A model generated the notes under the pieces. That model was not told where the DNA came from. It ran no database searches and saw only the letters and a list, made by a program, of their open reading frames with translations. From Hyalangium ruber (GTDB lineage Bacteria > Myxococcota > Myxococcia > Myxococcales > Myxococcaceae): a stretch of DNA of 64,000 nt. The stretch spans positions 186,001 through 250,000 of the forward strand of contig NZ_JAXIVS010000009.1 of the NCBI RefSeq assembly GCF_034259325.1, written 5' to 3'. This document shows, in pieces, positions 1 through 8,119 of the stretch (position 1 is the stretch's first letter; each line of letters begins with the position of its first letter). A program made the translations under genes and the position numbers.

Positions 1-174
1 GAGCTGGTTCCAGCCGACCGACTGCGCCCACTCCTGGGCTTGCTGGAAGCTCTGCAGCAGGCCCATGAAGAAGAACGAGGTGATGGCCACGATCGCCGTG
101 AACACCGCGTAGGCCCACGGGGTGGTGAAGTAGATGGACAGCTCCTTGCGAGCAATCGCCAAGGCGGTACGCAT
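1..174 (-). CDS. ABC-2 type transporter permease, N-terminal part (runs off window)
   Basis: This is the first 58 codons of a membrane permease. It opens with MRTALAIARKELSIYF, typical of the cytoplasmic start of ABC-2 permeases of the NosY/GldF type, and a hydrophobic helix follows at about residues 20-37. The gene starts at the ATG on the complement of 172-174 and continues beyond base 1. The ATPase gene lies just upstream on the same strand, 34 bases away, so the two probably form an operon encoding an exporter. The substrate cannot be told; in Bacteroidetes and myxobacteria such pairs are often annotated as gliding-type (Gld) ABC exporters. Confidence 0.75.
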   Translation of the reverse strand, partial: MRTALAIARKELSIYFTTPWAYAVFTAIVAITSFFFMGLLQSFQQAQEWAQSVGWNQL

Positions 175-208
175 GGGGAAATCCTCTCGACAGTCGCGGG
201 GGCGCCGC

Positions 209-937
209 TCAGGCGGCGGTCAGCTTGATGAAGATCTCCTCGAGCGAGACGTTCTCGGCCTGGCCGTGTACCGAGGCCAGCTTCCGGATCTCGTCGTAGG
301 CGACCATCTTCCCCTGGTTGATGATGAGCACCTTCTCACACGTCATCGTCACCTCCGGCAGGATGTGCGTGGAGAGGATGAGGGTGTGCTTGCCGGCCAG
401 GCCCTTGATGAGGGCGCGGACCTCGGCGCGCTGGGCGGGGTCGAGGCCCTCGGTGGGCTCGTCCAGGATGAGCACCGGCGGCGAGCCCAGGAGCGCCTGG
501 GCGATGCCGACGCGCTGCTTGTAGCCCTTGGAGAGGTTCTGGATGATGCGCCCCAGCACATCCGTCACCCCGGTGAGGCCCGCCACCCGCTCCACCTCGG
601 CCTTCACCGCGTGGCCCGGCAGCCGCTTCAGCGAGGCCACGAACTTCAGGTACCCGTGGACGGTCATCTCCGGGTAGAGCGGCGGAGTCTCCGGCAGGTA
701 GCCGATGCGCCGCTTCACCTCCAGGGGCTGCTCGAAGACGTCGAAGCCCGCCACCCGGGCCATGCCCGCCGACGGCGGCAGGAACCCGGTGAGGATCTTC
801 ATCGTCGTGGACTTGCCTGCTCCGTTGGGCCCCAGGAAGCCGAGGATCTCCCCTTCATTCACGGTGAAGGAGAGGCCATCGATGGCAACCCGGTCTCGGT
901 AGCGCTTCGTGAGGTTCTGGACCTCAATCATCGGCAT
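209..937 (-). CDS. ABC transporter ATP-binding protein
   Basis: A 242-residue cytoplasmic ATPase that energises the permease encoded next to it. Walker A is GPNGAGKST, the signature is NLSKGYKQR (LSKGY instead of canonical LSGGQ, common in ABC-2 exporters), Walker B is [10 protein letters not shown], and the switch His is in LSTHILPE. The start at 937 is chosen because AAGGAG lies eight bases upstream; in-frame codons further up have no ribosome-binding site. It most resembles the CcmA/GldA/DrrA branch. The cargo is unknown. Confidence 0.88.
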   Translation of the reverse strand: MPMIEVQNLTKRYRDRVAIDGLSFTVNEGEILGFLGPNGAGKSTTMKILTGFLPPSAGMARVAGFDVFEQPLEVKRRIGYLPETPPLYPEMTVHGYLKFVASLKRLPGHAVKAEVERVAGLTGVTDVLGRIIQNLSKGYKQRVGIAQALLGSPPVLILDEPTEGLDPAQRAEVRALIKGLAGKHTLILSTHILPEVTMTCEKVLIINQGKMVAYDEIRKLASVHGQAENVSLEEIFIKLTAA

Positions 938-1098
938 GGGGAAGGCTCCTTCGCGGAAGTCTTCGACCAAAGGCTACAGGCCGTGTCAAGAAGTCGGCCG
1001 CTCGGGCGGCAGGCGTGTTCCCGGGGTTGGCCAGCGTCCTGCATGAGAGCTTCTCGGTGTGGTTCTCCGGCCACGCCCAACAGGGTAGCGAGGCGGTT

Positions 1099-2295
1099 AT
1101 GCCAATCGTGGTGCAGAAGTACGGCGGCTCCTCGGTCGCCGATGTGGAGAAGATTCGCAAGGTGGCCCAGCGCGTGAAGGCGAAGCGCGAGTCGGGCTAC
1201 CAGGTGGTGGTGGTGGTCTCCGCCATGGGAGACACCACGGACGAGCTGCTGGCGCTGGCCAAGCAGGTGTCGCCGGACCCGCCCCGGCGCGAGCTGGACA
1301 TGCTGCTCACCTGTGGCGAGCGCATCTCCATGGCGCTCTTGTCCATGGCGCTGCAGGAGCAGGGGGTGTCGGCCATCAGCTTCACCGGCAGCCAGAGCGG
1401 CATCATCACCAACGACACGCACTCGCAGGCGCGCATCGTCGAGGTGCGCCCCTACCGCCTCTTCGAGGAGCTGGAGCGGGGCAAGGTGGTCATCGTCGCC
1501 GGCTACCAGGGCGTCTCCTATAAGAAGGAGGTGACGACGCTGGGGCGTGGCGGCTCGGACACCACGGCGGTGGCGCTGGCGGCGGCGCTCGAGGCGGAGG
1601 CGTGTGAGATTTACTCCGACGTGGACGGCATCTTCAGCGCGGACCCTCGGGTGGTGCCGGACGCGCGCAAGCTGGAGTCGCTCTCGTATGACGAGATGCA
1701 GGAGCTGGCCAGCGCGGGCGCCAAGGTGCTCAACGCCCAGGCGGTGGAGTTCGCCAAGGCCAAGGGCATCGTCATCATGGCCCGCACGGCCCACGCACAG
1801 GGCACGGGCACGGCCATCCAGGAGCTGTCGGTGGGCTCCGACACCCGCGTCAAAGGCGTGACGGCGGAGCAGGAGATGGCGGTGCTGTCGGCGGCCTCGG
1901 AGCGGGTGCGGCTGCCGGAGCTGCTCGAGTTCCTCGACGCGCGGGGCGTGCGCGGGCGGGCGCTGAGCTGCGATGGACTGCTGGGCCGGGAGCCAAGGGT
2001 CTACATCGCGGTGCCGCTGCAGGACGTGCATGGGCTGGACGTCCTGCGCAAGGACCTGAGCGTGCGCTTCGGGGATGCGGTGTCCCTGCAGGAGCAGGTG
2101 GGCACCGTCACCTGCGTGGGCGCCGGCATCAACGCGGACTGGTCCTACCTGCACCGGGCGGTGCTGGCCGCGGAGCAGCTGGGCGCGAAGGTCCACGCGG
2201 TCCACACCTCGCCGCTGCAGCTCTCGTTGCTAGTGGACAAGAACCACCTCAAGCCGCTCACGGCCCGTTTGCACCGCGAGTTTCTGGGGACGTGA
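1099..2295 (+). CDS. lysC: aspartate kinase
   Basis: A 398-residue aspartokinase catalysing ATP-dependent phosphorylation of L-aspartate, the first step to lysine, threonine, methionine and diaminopimelate. The protein begins [15 protein letters not shown], the conserved N-terminal KYGGSSV motif. [14 protein letters not shown] at about 155-170 belongs to the amino acid kinase fold. The last 140 residues form the paired ACT regulatory region, so feedback control by end products is likely. Length matches monofunctional bacterial aspartokinases. The 3' end overlaps the convergent lipoprotein gene by 38 bases. Confidence 0.93.
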   Translation: MPIVVQKYGGSSVADVEKIRKVAQRVKAKRESGYQVVVVVSAMGDTTDELLALAKQVSPDPPRRELDMLLTCGERISMALLSMALQEQGVSAISFTGSQSGIITNDTHSQARIVEVRPYRLFEELERGKVVIVAGYQGVSYKKEVTTLGRGGSDTTAVALAAALEAEACEIYSDVDGIFSADPRVVPDARKLESLSYDEMQELASAGAKVLNAQAVEFAKAKGIVIMARTAHAQGTGTAIQELSVGSDTRVKGVTAEQEMAVLSAASERVRLPELLEFLDARGVRGRALSCDGLLGREPRVYIAVPLQDVHGLDVLRKDLSVRFGDAVSLQEQVGTVTCVGAGINADWSYLHRAVLAAEQLGAKVHAVHTSPLQLSLLVDKNHLKPLTARLHREFLGT

Positions 2296-3352
2296 CACCG
2301 GAGTCCTCCGGAAGCCGCATCCACACCCCACGGAAGCGCTTGAGGGACGGGTCCTTCAGGCGCTTGCACTCGACGCCGTCGAGCAGGGCCGTCCCGTCGT
2401 CGCTCAGCACGAGGATCTCCTCCTGGTCCTCGGGGGAGACGAAGGCCTCGGGGTTGAGGCCGGTGAAGTCCGCCGCAGAGACGGGCACAGGGGCGTCGTC
2501 ACCGCCGCGCCACGTGAACAGCCGGGAGGAGGCCTCGCTGGCGACGGCTCCCGCGATGATGAGGTAGCGCCCGCGCCACCACGAGAGCGAGCGGATGCCC
2601 AGCCCCTGGAGGTCCAGCAGCGTCGGCGGGCCGAAGCGGGCCGCCTGGCCCTGCTCGATGATCTCCTTGGGGTTGAGCACGGGGATGGCGAGCGCCTTGC
2701 CCTGGGGCCTGGGGTTGCGGAAGCCGATGAGCAGGGAGTTGCCATCCGGCATCGCCGTCATGCCTTCGATGTTGAGCCCGCCTTGTTCCTTGGGAGCGAG
2801 CTTCGAGGCCTCGGCGAGCCCCAGCGAGCCCAGCCGCGGGTCCGCGAGCAGGTCCTCCAGCAACTGCGTGTAGGGCCGTCCCGCGAACTGCAGGGGCGTT
2901 CCTTCCTTCGGAGGCGTGGTGGCGAAGAGCCGGAAGCGGCTCGGCTGCTCCTTGCCGGAGCTGTTGCGGCCGTGGGACGAGAGCCAGAAGTCGAGAGCGC
3001 CCAGCTCGGTGGCCGCCTCGATGTCGACCTCGGGAGGCCGCTTCTTGGCGGGCAGCTCGAGATGGGGAGACAGGTCCACGCTGTAGAGGGGCTTGCCTCC
3101 ACGGCGGCCGTCGTAGACCCGGAGGATGTTGTCCTCGTCATCGCCCACGATGAACCGGCCCCCTTCCAGGGCCACGGCGCCCGAGGCGTCACAGCCTCCC
3201 TCGAAGACGAGCGTCGCGAGCCCCGAGGCCTCTGAGCCAGGAGCGCTGGGACCCGGCGCATGCGCGCTACGCGTTCCGCAACCGAGGCTCAGGAGGAACA
3301 GACCTGCGAGCAGCGCGGGGAACCCCTGGATGCGATACGCGGACCTCGGCAC
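2258..3352 (-). CDS. DUF3616-like lipoprotein
   Basis: A 364-residue putative lipoprotein. The signal peptide ends in LLSLGCG, a usable lipobox, so the mature protein is probably anchored in the envelope. After a Ser/Pro linker it contains a beta-propeller-like region with [10 protein letters not shown] and [19 protein letters not shown], resembling DUF3616 proteins. No catalytic residues can be assigned. The start is a GTG at the complement of 3350-3352, preceded by GGAGGTG at good spacing. Its tail overlaps the convergent lysC end. Confidence 0.75.
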   Translation of the reverse strand: MPRSAYRIQGFPALLAGLFLLSLGCGTRSAHAPGPSAPGSEASGLATLVFEGGCDASGAVALEGGRFIVGDDEDNILRVYDGRRGGKPLYSVDLSPHLELPAKKRPPEVDIEAATELGALDFWLSSHGRNSSGKEQPSRFRLFATTPPKEGTPLQFAGRPYTQLLEDLLADPRLGSLGLAEASKLAPKEQGGLNIEGMTAMPDGNSLLIGFRNPRPQGKALAIPVLNPKEIIEQGQAARFGPPTLLDLQGLGIRSLSWWRGRYLIIAGAVASEASSRLFTWRGGDDAPVPVSAADFTGLNPEAFVSPEDQEEILVLSDDGTALLDGVECKRLKDPSLKRFRGVWMRLPEDSGVTSPETRGANGP

Positions 3353-3420
3353 GACTCTTCACCTCCGGAAGCGGGTGCGAGCGTCCCCGCTAGCACAGCG
3401 GCAGGAGAGGGACTACCGCT

Positions 3421-3804
3421 TCAAGGCAGCAGGCCGGGAATGGTGCCGCCAGGCCGGGCCTCGATGTGGAAGCGAACCGTGCCGGGGTTCGGCCCGAAGA
3501 CGGGCGCGGGGAAGACCCAGGGCGCCACCCAGTACCCCGAGCCCGGCGCCGGGAACGCCGTCTCCGAGGAGTCCACCCACGCCCGTTGCGCCACCTCGGG
3601 CTCCGGGAGAGCGAGCGGGGGAGCGTCGAGCCCCAAAGAGATGCCCTCGGGAATGACATCGGGGTGGGCCTCTGGCCGCATGGACTCCTCGATGCGGGCG
3701 AGGCCCTCGTCGCGCACCTCGCGCTGTCCGGTGGCGCAGGCCCCCAGCAGGCCCAGGGCCAGCACCGCACCACCTCGGAAACCGTGCGTCATGCGCGCAT
3801 TCAT
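3421..3804 (-). CDS. small lipoprotein, unknown function
   Basis: A 127-residue predicted lipoprotein. The N-terminus MNARMTHGFRGGAVLALGLLGACATG has a short charged region, a hydrophobic core and the lipobox LGAC. The mature part is Pro/Glu-rich and ends in a region with many Trp, Pro and Phe residues. No family is recognised. The start at 3804 has GTGAAGG upstream; 3792 is an alternative. It lies upstream of the DUF3616 gene on the same strand with a gap of about 70 bases, so co-transcription is possible. Confidence 0.6.
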   Translation of the reverse strand: MNARMTHGFRGGAVLALGLLGACATGQREVRDEGLARIEESMRPEAHPDVIPEGISLGLDAPPLALPEPEVAQRAWVDSSETAFPAPGSGYWVAPWVFPAPVFGPNPGTVRFHIEARPGGTIPGLLP

Positions 3805-3886
3805 ACCCCAAACCTTCACCTTGCCGGGGCCGGGCGCAACGGAAGGCGACCGAGCCATCACCGGGAGCCTCGGCGGGCGGCGACGC

Positions 3887-4870
3887 TCAGACGTGGGCCT
3901 CGCGCGGGTCCACGGTGGAAGAGCCGGGGCCTTTGGGCGGAGCGGGCTGTCGGCGGCGTTGCCGGGCCCGCGCCTGGAGGCTCGCGATGACCGCGGTGCC
4001 GATACATCCGACGATGACCGCCACCGAGACGAGCGGCGGCACGTGGATCCAATGATCGGGAACGATCATCTTCAATCCCGCGAACGCCAGCACGGCGGCG
4101 AGGCCGTAGTGCAGATAGCGCAGCTCCGTAATCACGTGCGCCAGCGCGATGTACAGGGCCCGCAGGCCGAGGATGGCGAACACGTTCGAGGTGTAGACGA
4201 TGAAGGGCTCATGGCTCACCGCGAGCGCGGCGGGCACCGAGTCCACGGCGAACGCGATGTCGGTGAGCTCGATGGCGATCAGCGCCACCAGGAGGGGAGT
4301 CGCTACGCGGCGTCCATCGCGCCGCACGATGAACCGCGCGCCTTCGACCACGGTTGTCACGGGCAGCCGTCGCGCGAGCCAATGCACCAGCTTGCTGTCG
4401 CGCTTCTCCGCGGGATCCTCGCGCGCGACGCGGAAGGCGGTGAAGAGCAGGATGAAGCCGAAGACGTAGACGACAGCATGCCAGCGCTGCAGCGCCTCCA
4501 CGCCGGCGAAGATGAAGAGGGCCCGGAACACCAGCGCTCCGAAGATGCCCCAGAAGAGCACCCGCCGCTGTTCGTCCTCGGGGACCGAGAGGCTGCGGAA
4601 GATGACGAGGAAGACGAAGAGGTTGTCGAGGCTCAGGCTCTTCTCGATGAGCCAGGCGCCCAGGTACTCATGCGCGGCCTGGCTGCCGTACGCACGCCAG
4701 ACGAAGAAGCTGAAGCCCAACCCGAGCGCGATCCAGCCGACGCTCCAGGCGATGGCGCTGCGCTTCGACTCACCATGCTTCTTGCGGTGGGCGAGCAGGT
4801 CAACGACGAGCAGGACCAGGACGAGGGCGCCGAACCCGACCCACGCCAAGGTTGGAACCTGGATCTCCAT
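3887..4870 (-). CDS. TerC family integral membrane protein
   Basis: A 327-residue polytopic inner-membrane protein of the TerC/Alx family. Members are linked to tellurite resistance and Mn/Ca export; recent work associates them with metallating exported enzymes. Family marks are EKSLSLDNLFVFLVIF (Asp in a membrane segment) and ELTDIAFAVDSVPA (the second acidic membrane motif). About eight hydrophobic segments are visible and the tail is Arg/Pro-rich. The start at 4870 (MEIQVPTLAW) coincides with a purine-rich GGTGGGAG and the expected N-terminal helix. Neighbours do not indicate a specific metal. Confidence 0.88.
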   Translation of the reverse strand: MEIQVPTLAWVGFGALVLVLLVVDLLAHRKKHGESKRSAIAWSVGWIALGLGFSFFVWRAYGSQAAHEYLGAWLIEKSLSLDNLFVFLVIFRSLSVPEDEQRRVLFWGIFGALVFRALFIFAGVEALQRWHAVVYVFGFILLFTAFRVAREDPAEKRDSKLVHWLARRLPVTTVVEGARFIVRRDGRRVATPLLVALIAIELTDIAFAVDSVPAALAVSHEPFIVYTSNVFAILGLRALYIALAHVITELRYLHYGLAAVLAFAGLKMIVPDHWIHVPPLVSVAVIVGCIGTAVIASLQARARQRRRQPAPPKGPGSSTVDPREAHV

Positions 4871-4970
4871 CTCCCACCGTGCAGCCCCTTGCTGGGGGGC
4901 GATGCGAGGAAGGTATGCATGGGTGGGCTCGCGCTGCCCTCCCTGCCTGCTCTCCGAGGGGCCGGGCTTA

Positions 4971-6035
4971 CTAGATGGGAGGAGGGATGCGCGTGGCGCG
5001 CCGGACGATCTCCGCGCCCAGGTCGTGCAGGGGGACCACCTGCGGAGACAGCCCGGCCTGGATGACCGCCCGAGGCATGCTCCCGATGATGCAGGTATTT
5101 GGATCCTGGACCATGAGCTGCCCACTGACCTGGTTCACGGCCTGACAGCCCTTCAGCCCGTCCTGGCCCATGCCCGTCATCACCACGGCCAGCACGCCCG
5201 AGCCGTAGACCGTGGCGGCCGAACGGAAGAGCACGTCCACCGCCGGGCGGCAGGAGTTCTCCGGCGGCCCCTGATGCGTGGCCAGCCGCACCATGGGCCC
5301 GTCCCGGACGACCGTCAGGTGGTAGTCCCCGGGAGCGATCCAGATCTGCCCGGCGCGCACCATCTCCCCGGGCGTGGCCTCGCGCACCTGGAGCCGGCAG
5401 ACCGTGTTCAGGCGCTCGGCGAACAGCTTCGTGAAGACTGGCGGCATGTGCTGGGTGATGAGCACGGGTACCGGGAAGTCGGCCGGGAACTCAGAGAGCA
5501 CCTCCGTCAGCATGTTGGGGCCGCCCGTCGAAGCGCCGATCGCCACCACCGCCACGCGGGGCAGCCGGGGCTGCACCTTCGGAGGCTCGGGAATCCCACG
5601 TGGGGCGATGGCGGGCTGCGGCTCCTGCCGGCTGCGCGCGTGCAGCGCCTTGATCTTCGCGATGAGCTGCTCGCGGGCCCGCTCCAGGACAGGAGTGCCC
5701 CCGGACGAAGGCTTGGTGATGTAGTCGCTGGCACCCAGCGCCAGCGCGTCCAGCGTGAGGTTGCCGGCGCTCTCCGTCAGGGCGCTGAACACCAGCACCG
5801 GCAGGGAAGGGGCCTGCTTGCGCAGCGCCTTGAGCACATCCATCCCACTCAGGTCCGGGATCGCCAGCTCCAGCACCAGCACGTCCGGATGGAGCTGCCC
5901 CACGCGCTCGAGCGTGATCCGGCCCGTGGAGGCGGTCGCCACCACGTCCAGATCGGGGTCTGCCCCGAGCATCTGGGAGATCTCCCTCCGGGCGACCGCT
6001 GAATTGTCCGCCACCAGGATACGGATGGGAGCCAT
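4971..6035 (-). CDS. CheB-like protein-glutamate methylesterase with Glu in place of the phospho-acceptor Asp
   Basis: A 354-residue two-domain protein: an N-terminal receiver domain (about 4-120), a linker, and a C-terminal CheB methylesterase domain (about 165-350). The catalytic triad is present: Ser in AIGASTGGPN, His in LITQHMPPV and Asp in TGMGQDG. By family it removes methyl groups from chemoreceptor glutamates or deamidates glutamines. In the receiver, the position of E. coli CheB Asp56 is Glu56 (VLVLELAIPD, codon GAG), while the acidic pocket residue D10 and the Lys of TKPSSG remain. It should therefore not be phosphorylated normally. No CheR, CheA or receptor gene is nearby, so it is an orphan. 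Confidence 0.88.
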   Translation of the reverse strand: MAPIRILVADNSAVARREISQMLGADPDLDVVATASTGRITLERVGQLHPDVLVLELAIPDLSGMDVLKALRKQAPSLPVLVFSALTESAGNLTLDALALGASDYITKPSSGGTPVLERAREQLIAKIKALHARSRQEPQPAIAPRGIPEPPKVQPRLPRVAVVAIGASTGGPNMLTEVLSEFPADFPVPVLITQHMPPVFTKLFAERLNTVCRLQVREATPGEMVRAGQIWIAPGDYHLTVVRDGPMVRLATHQGPPENSCRPAVDVLFRSAATVYGSGVLAVVMTGMGQDGLKGCQAVNQVSGQLMVQDPNTCIIGSMPRAVIQAGLSPQVVPLHDLGAEIVRRATRIPPPI

Positions 6036-6182
6036 GGCCTAAGGTCTAGGTTCCCAGCGTAGCGCGAGCCGGGGGGCTCCGAAAACCCGGGTAATACGGT
6101 AAGCCTGTCCACCAAGCCTGCTCAGGGCTTTCCGGGCCCCCAGAGTCAGGGATGACTCCCCTCGCGAGGGGAGTCAGGCGCC

Positions 6183-7187
6183 TCAGCGGCTCGCTCGCAT
6201 CCCCGCCGGAGGGGGCTGGGTGCGCGACTCCATCTCCTGGCGCGCGTGCCGCCGATCCGGCGTGTCCTTGGGCAGCTCCACGAAGGTACACATCTCGCAC
6301 AGCCGGCTGTAGATGCGCTCGCCCACGCGCTCGCGCAGCAGCTCCGCCTCGCGCACCGCGTGCTTGGTGTCCTCGGTGGCGTGGTAGCCGGACACCGTGC
6401 GCACGTTCTTGCGCTCGTAGGCGAGCGAGTAGTTCGTCGCGAACAGGGTGGTGCGGTGGGCGTTGTAGCGCCGGGCGATCAGCTCATCGAGCGTCTCCAT
6501 CTCGAAGGGGCTGCCGCGGCCCTTTCCCAGCTCGTCGATGGCCAGCACCTCCACCTCGGACAGGGGACCGATGATCTCCCCACCGCTGCGGCCCTCCTGG
6601 AAGCCGCGACGGATGGTGGCGTAGAGCAGGGAGATCTCCACGTAGCGGGCCTGCACGCCCACCTCGAGCACCAGGTGCGCCAGCGTGGCGCCCAGCAGGT
6701 GCGTCTTGCCCGTGCCCACCGGCCCGCTCAGGACGAAGCCCTTGTTGGGGCCCGCCTTGTCGAAGTGGTGGGCGAAGTGCATCGCCACGCTCCGGGCTCG
6801 ATCCTGCTCCGGCTTGGCGGGGCGGAAGTTGTCGAAGCCCGCGTGGGCCACCACACCGGGCATGCCCACCTCGTTGTAGCGGGCCACGCGCTTGGTGCGC
6901 AGGGTACAGGCGCAGGGCGCCAGCACCTCGTACTTCCGAGTCCCGACCTTCTTGCTGAAGGTCTCCTCGCGTTGGACGAGCAGGTGCCCCCGCCCACCGC
7001 ACACGCTGCACTCGGCGGAGCACGCGCAGATGCGCGCATGCGCCCGGTCTCCCTGCCGCTCGATGACGTAAGTCCGCCCCCCGCACACCCCGCACGCACC
7101 GCCGCTGCCCTTGATCCCCATGTCGCCGCGATCCATAGCAGCCCCACCGCCAGCCAGCCCGCTGGGCAAACGTTCAGGTGTTCCCAT
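6183..7187 (-). CDS. DnaC-like helicase loader ATPase with zinc-finger N-terminus
   Basis: A 334-residue protein. Residues about 30-105 hold Cys pairs (CGVCGG, CACSAECSVCGG, CACTL), resembling a DnaJ-type or rubredoxin-like zinc binding module. A DnaC/IstB-type AAA+ ATPase follows, with Walker A SGPVGTGKTHL, Walker B VEVLAIDELGKG and sensor motif TTLFATNYS. By family it would load the replicative helicase DnaB. The ATG at 7187 lies just after the stop of the upstream gene, with GAGG nine bases ahead; 7136 and 7121 are alternatives. Tight spacing (4 bases) suggests an operon and a shared role with that gene. No transposase accompanies it, which argues against IstB. Confidence 0.8.
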   Translation of the reverse strand: MGTPERLPSGLAGGGAAMDRGDMGIKGSGGACGVCGGRTYVIERQGDRAHARICACSAECSVCGGRGHLLVQREETFSKKVGTRKYEVLAPCACTLRTKRVARYNEVGMPGVVAHAGFDNFRPAKPEQDRARSVAMHFAHHFDKAGPNKGFVLSGPVGTGKTHLLGATLAHLVLEVGVQARYVEISLLYATIRRGFQEGRSGGEIIGPLSEVEVLAIDELGKGRGSPFEMETLDELIARRYNAHRTTLFATNYSLAYERKNVRTVSGYHATEDTKHAVREAELLRERVGERIYSRLCEMCTFVELPKDTPDRRHARQEMESRTQPPPAGMRASR

Positions 7188-7191
7188 CTCC

Positions 7192-7839
7192 CTAGACCTC
7201 TTTCATCTCCAGCGCGCGCCGTACGAGCGCCATCAGCCGGAAGCGCCGGGACAGCCGCCGCGAGCGCGAGGACATGCCCCCTCCCTCCGCGCCTTCGGCC
7301 CGAGACTCCCGCCACAGCCGCGAGCGCTCGGCGAAGGGCAGGGCACGCAGCAGTCCCAGGAACGTCAGGGCCTCCTGCAGGTCCAACCGCGCTGGCTCAG
7401 CAGGCACCGAGGCGAGCACTGTCTCCAGCAGTTGCCCTACCCGTGGGGACAGCTCGGGACGTCGCTCGGCCAGCTGCTCCAGTGTGGCCCTCAAGCGAGC
7501 GTGCCGCGTCTCCTCCCAGGTGCGGCTCCGGCGGCGCTCAGCGGGGGCCTCTCCCGCGCCCGCGCTCCGATCCAGGTACTTCTTGATCTCCGCCTCCACC
7601 TGGCGCTTGCAGGCGCGCAGGCTGCGCAGCACCGGCTCTCCGGGCCGCGCGTCCCACAGGGCCTTCTCCGCGGAGCGGGTGATGCCTCGGGCCACCACCT
7701 CATAGGGAACGCCTTGGCGGGCCCAAGACGTCAGAAGCTCGGTGTCCAGGGCGGAGAGCATCAGCCCCCCGCCGCGCACCGCGAGAAAATAGTCCTGCAC
7801 CAGCTCTTCGAAGCTGGCGCCTTCGGGCAGGAGGCTCAT
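7192..7839 (-). CDS. conserved hypothetical protein, partner of DnaC-like gene
   Basis: A 215-residue, mostly helical, Arg/Glu-rich protein with no recognised domain. It begins MSLLPEGASFEELVQDYFLAVRG and contains TELLTSWARQGVPYEVVARGI, the kind of helical text seen in DnaD-like or replication-initiation partners; that is only an impression. It ends four bases before the DnaC-like gene, so it probably acts in the same process. The start could be 7839 (used here) or 7914, which would add 25 mostly hydrophobic residues; neither has a clear ribosome-binding site. Its 5' end faces the glt operon. Confidence 0.6.
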   Translation of the reverse strand: MSLLPEGASFEELVQDYFLAVRGGGLMLSALDTELLTSWARQGVPYEVVARGITRSAEKALWDARPGEPVLRSLRACKRQVEAEIKKYLDRSAGAGEAPAERRRSRTWEETRHARLRATLEQLAERRPELSPRVGQLLETVLASVPAEPARLDLQEALTFLGLLRALPFAERSRLWRESRAEGAEGGGMSSRSRRLSRRFRLMALVRRALEMKEV

Positions 7840-7999
7840 GAGTCGGAACGCATTGAAGGGTAGAGCAGCCAGGCAGACAAGCGCTACCCCTCCCATACCC
7901 TGGGGGACCGACATGGCAGCCTACCCAACGCATTCCGCACAGCCGTTCTGGAAGTTTTTCGGGGGGCGCTCCGGATCAGAAGCGGCCGAGCAGGTTCAG

Positions 8000-8029
8000 T
8001 TGACCGACCCCAAAGAGCCTGCGCATAGT
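8000..8029 (+). promoter_or_regulatory. candidate sigma70-type promoter of the glt operon
   Basis: TTGACC at 8000-8005 and CATAGT at 8024-8029 are separated by 18 bases. Transcription would start near 8036 and give a leader of about 84 bases. The leader contains a small hairpin (CTTGCC/GGCAAG, 8069-8085). These are weak matches by eye only. Confidence 0.35.
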
Positions 8030-8119
8030 GGCGCCCCTCGAATGGAAATTCCTAAAGAGTCCCGGCTACTTGCCCGACAGGCAAGCGTTCAAGACCGGAT
8101 GCTTCTGCATAGGAGAGCC

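Noticed and set aside
134-1177. A 347-codon + strand frame over the ABC ATPase gene.
   Set aside because: The - strand has all ABC motifs in order; the + frame is a low-complexity Asp/Arg/His/Leu shadow.
7187-7192. Considered whether the DnaC-like gene is an IstB of an IS21 element.
   Set aside because: No IstA-type transposase or terminal repeats are present; the partner gene is a short helical protein and the ATPase carries its own zinc-finger region.
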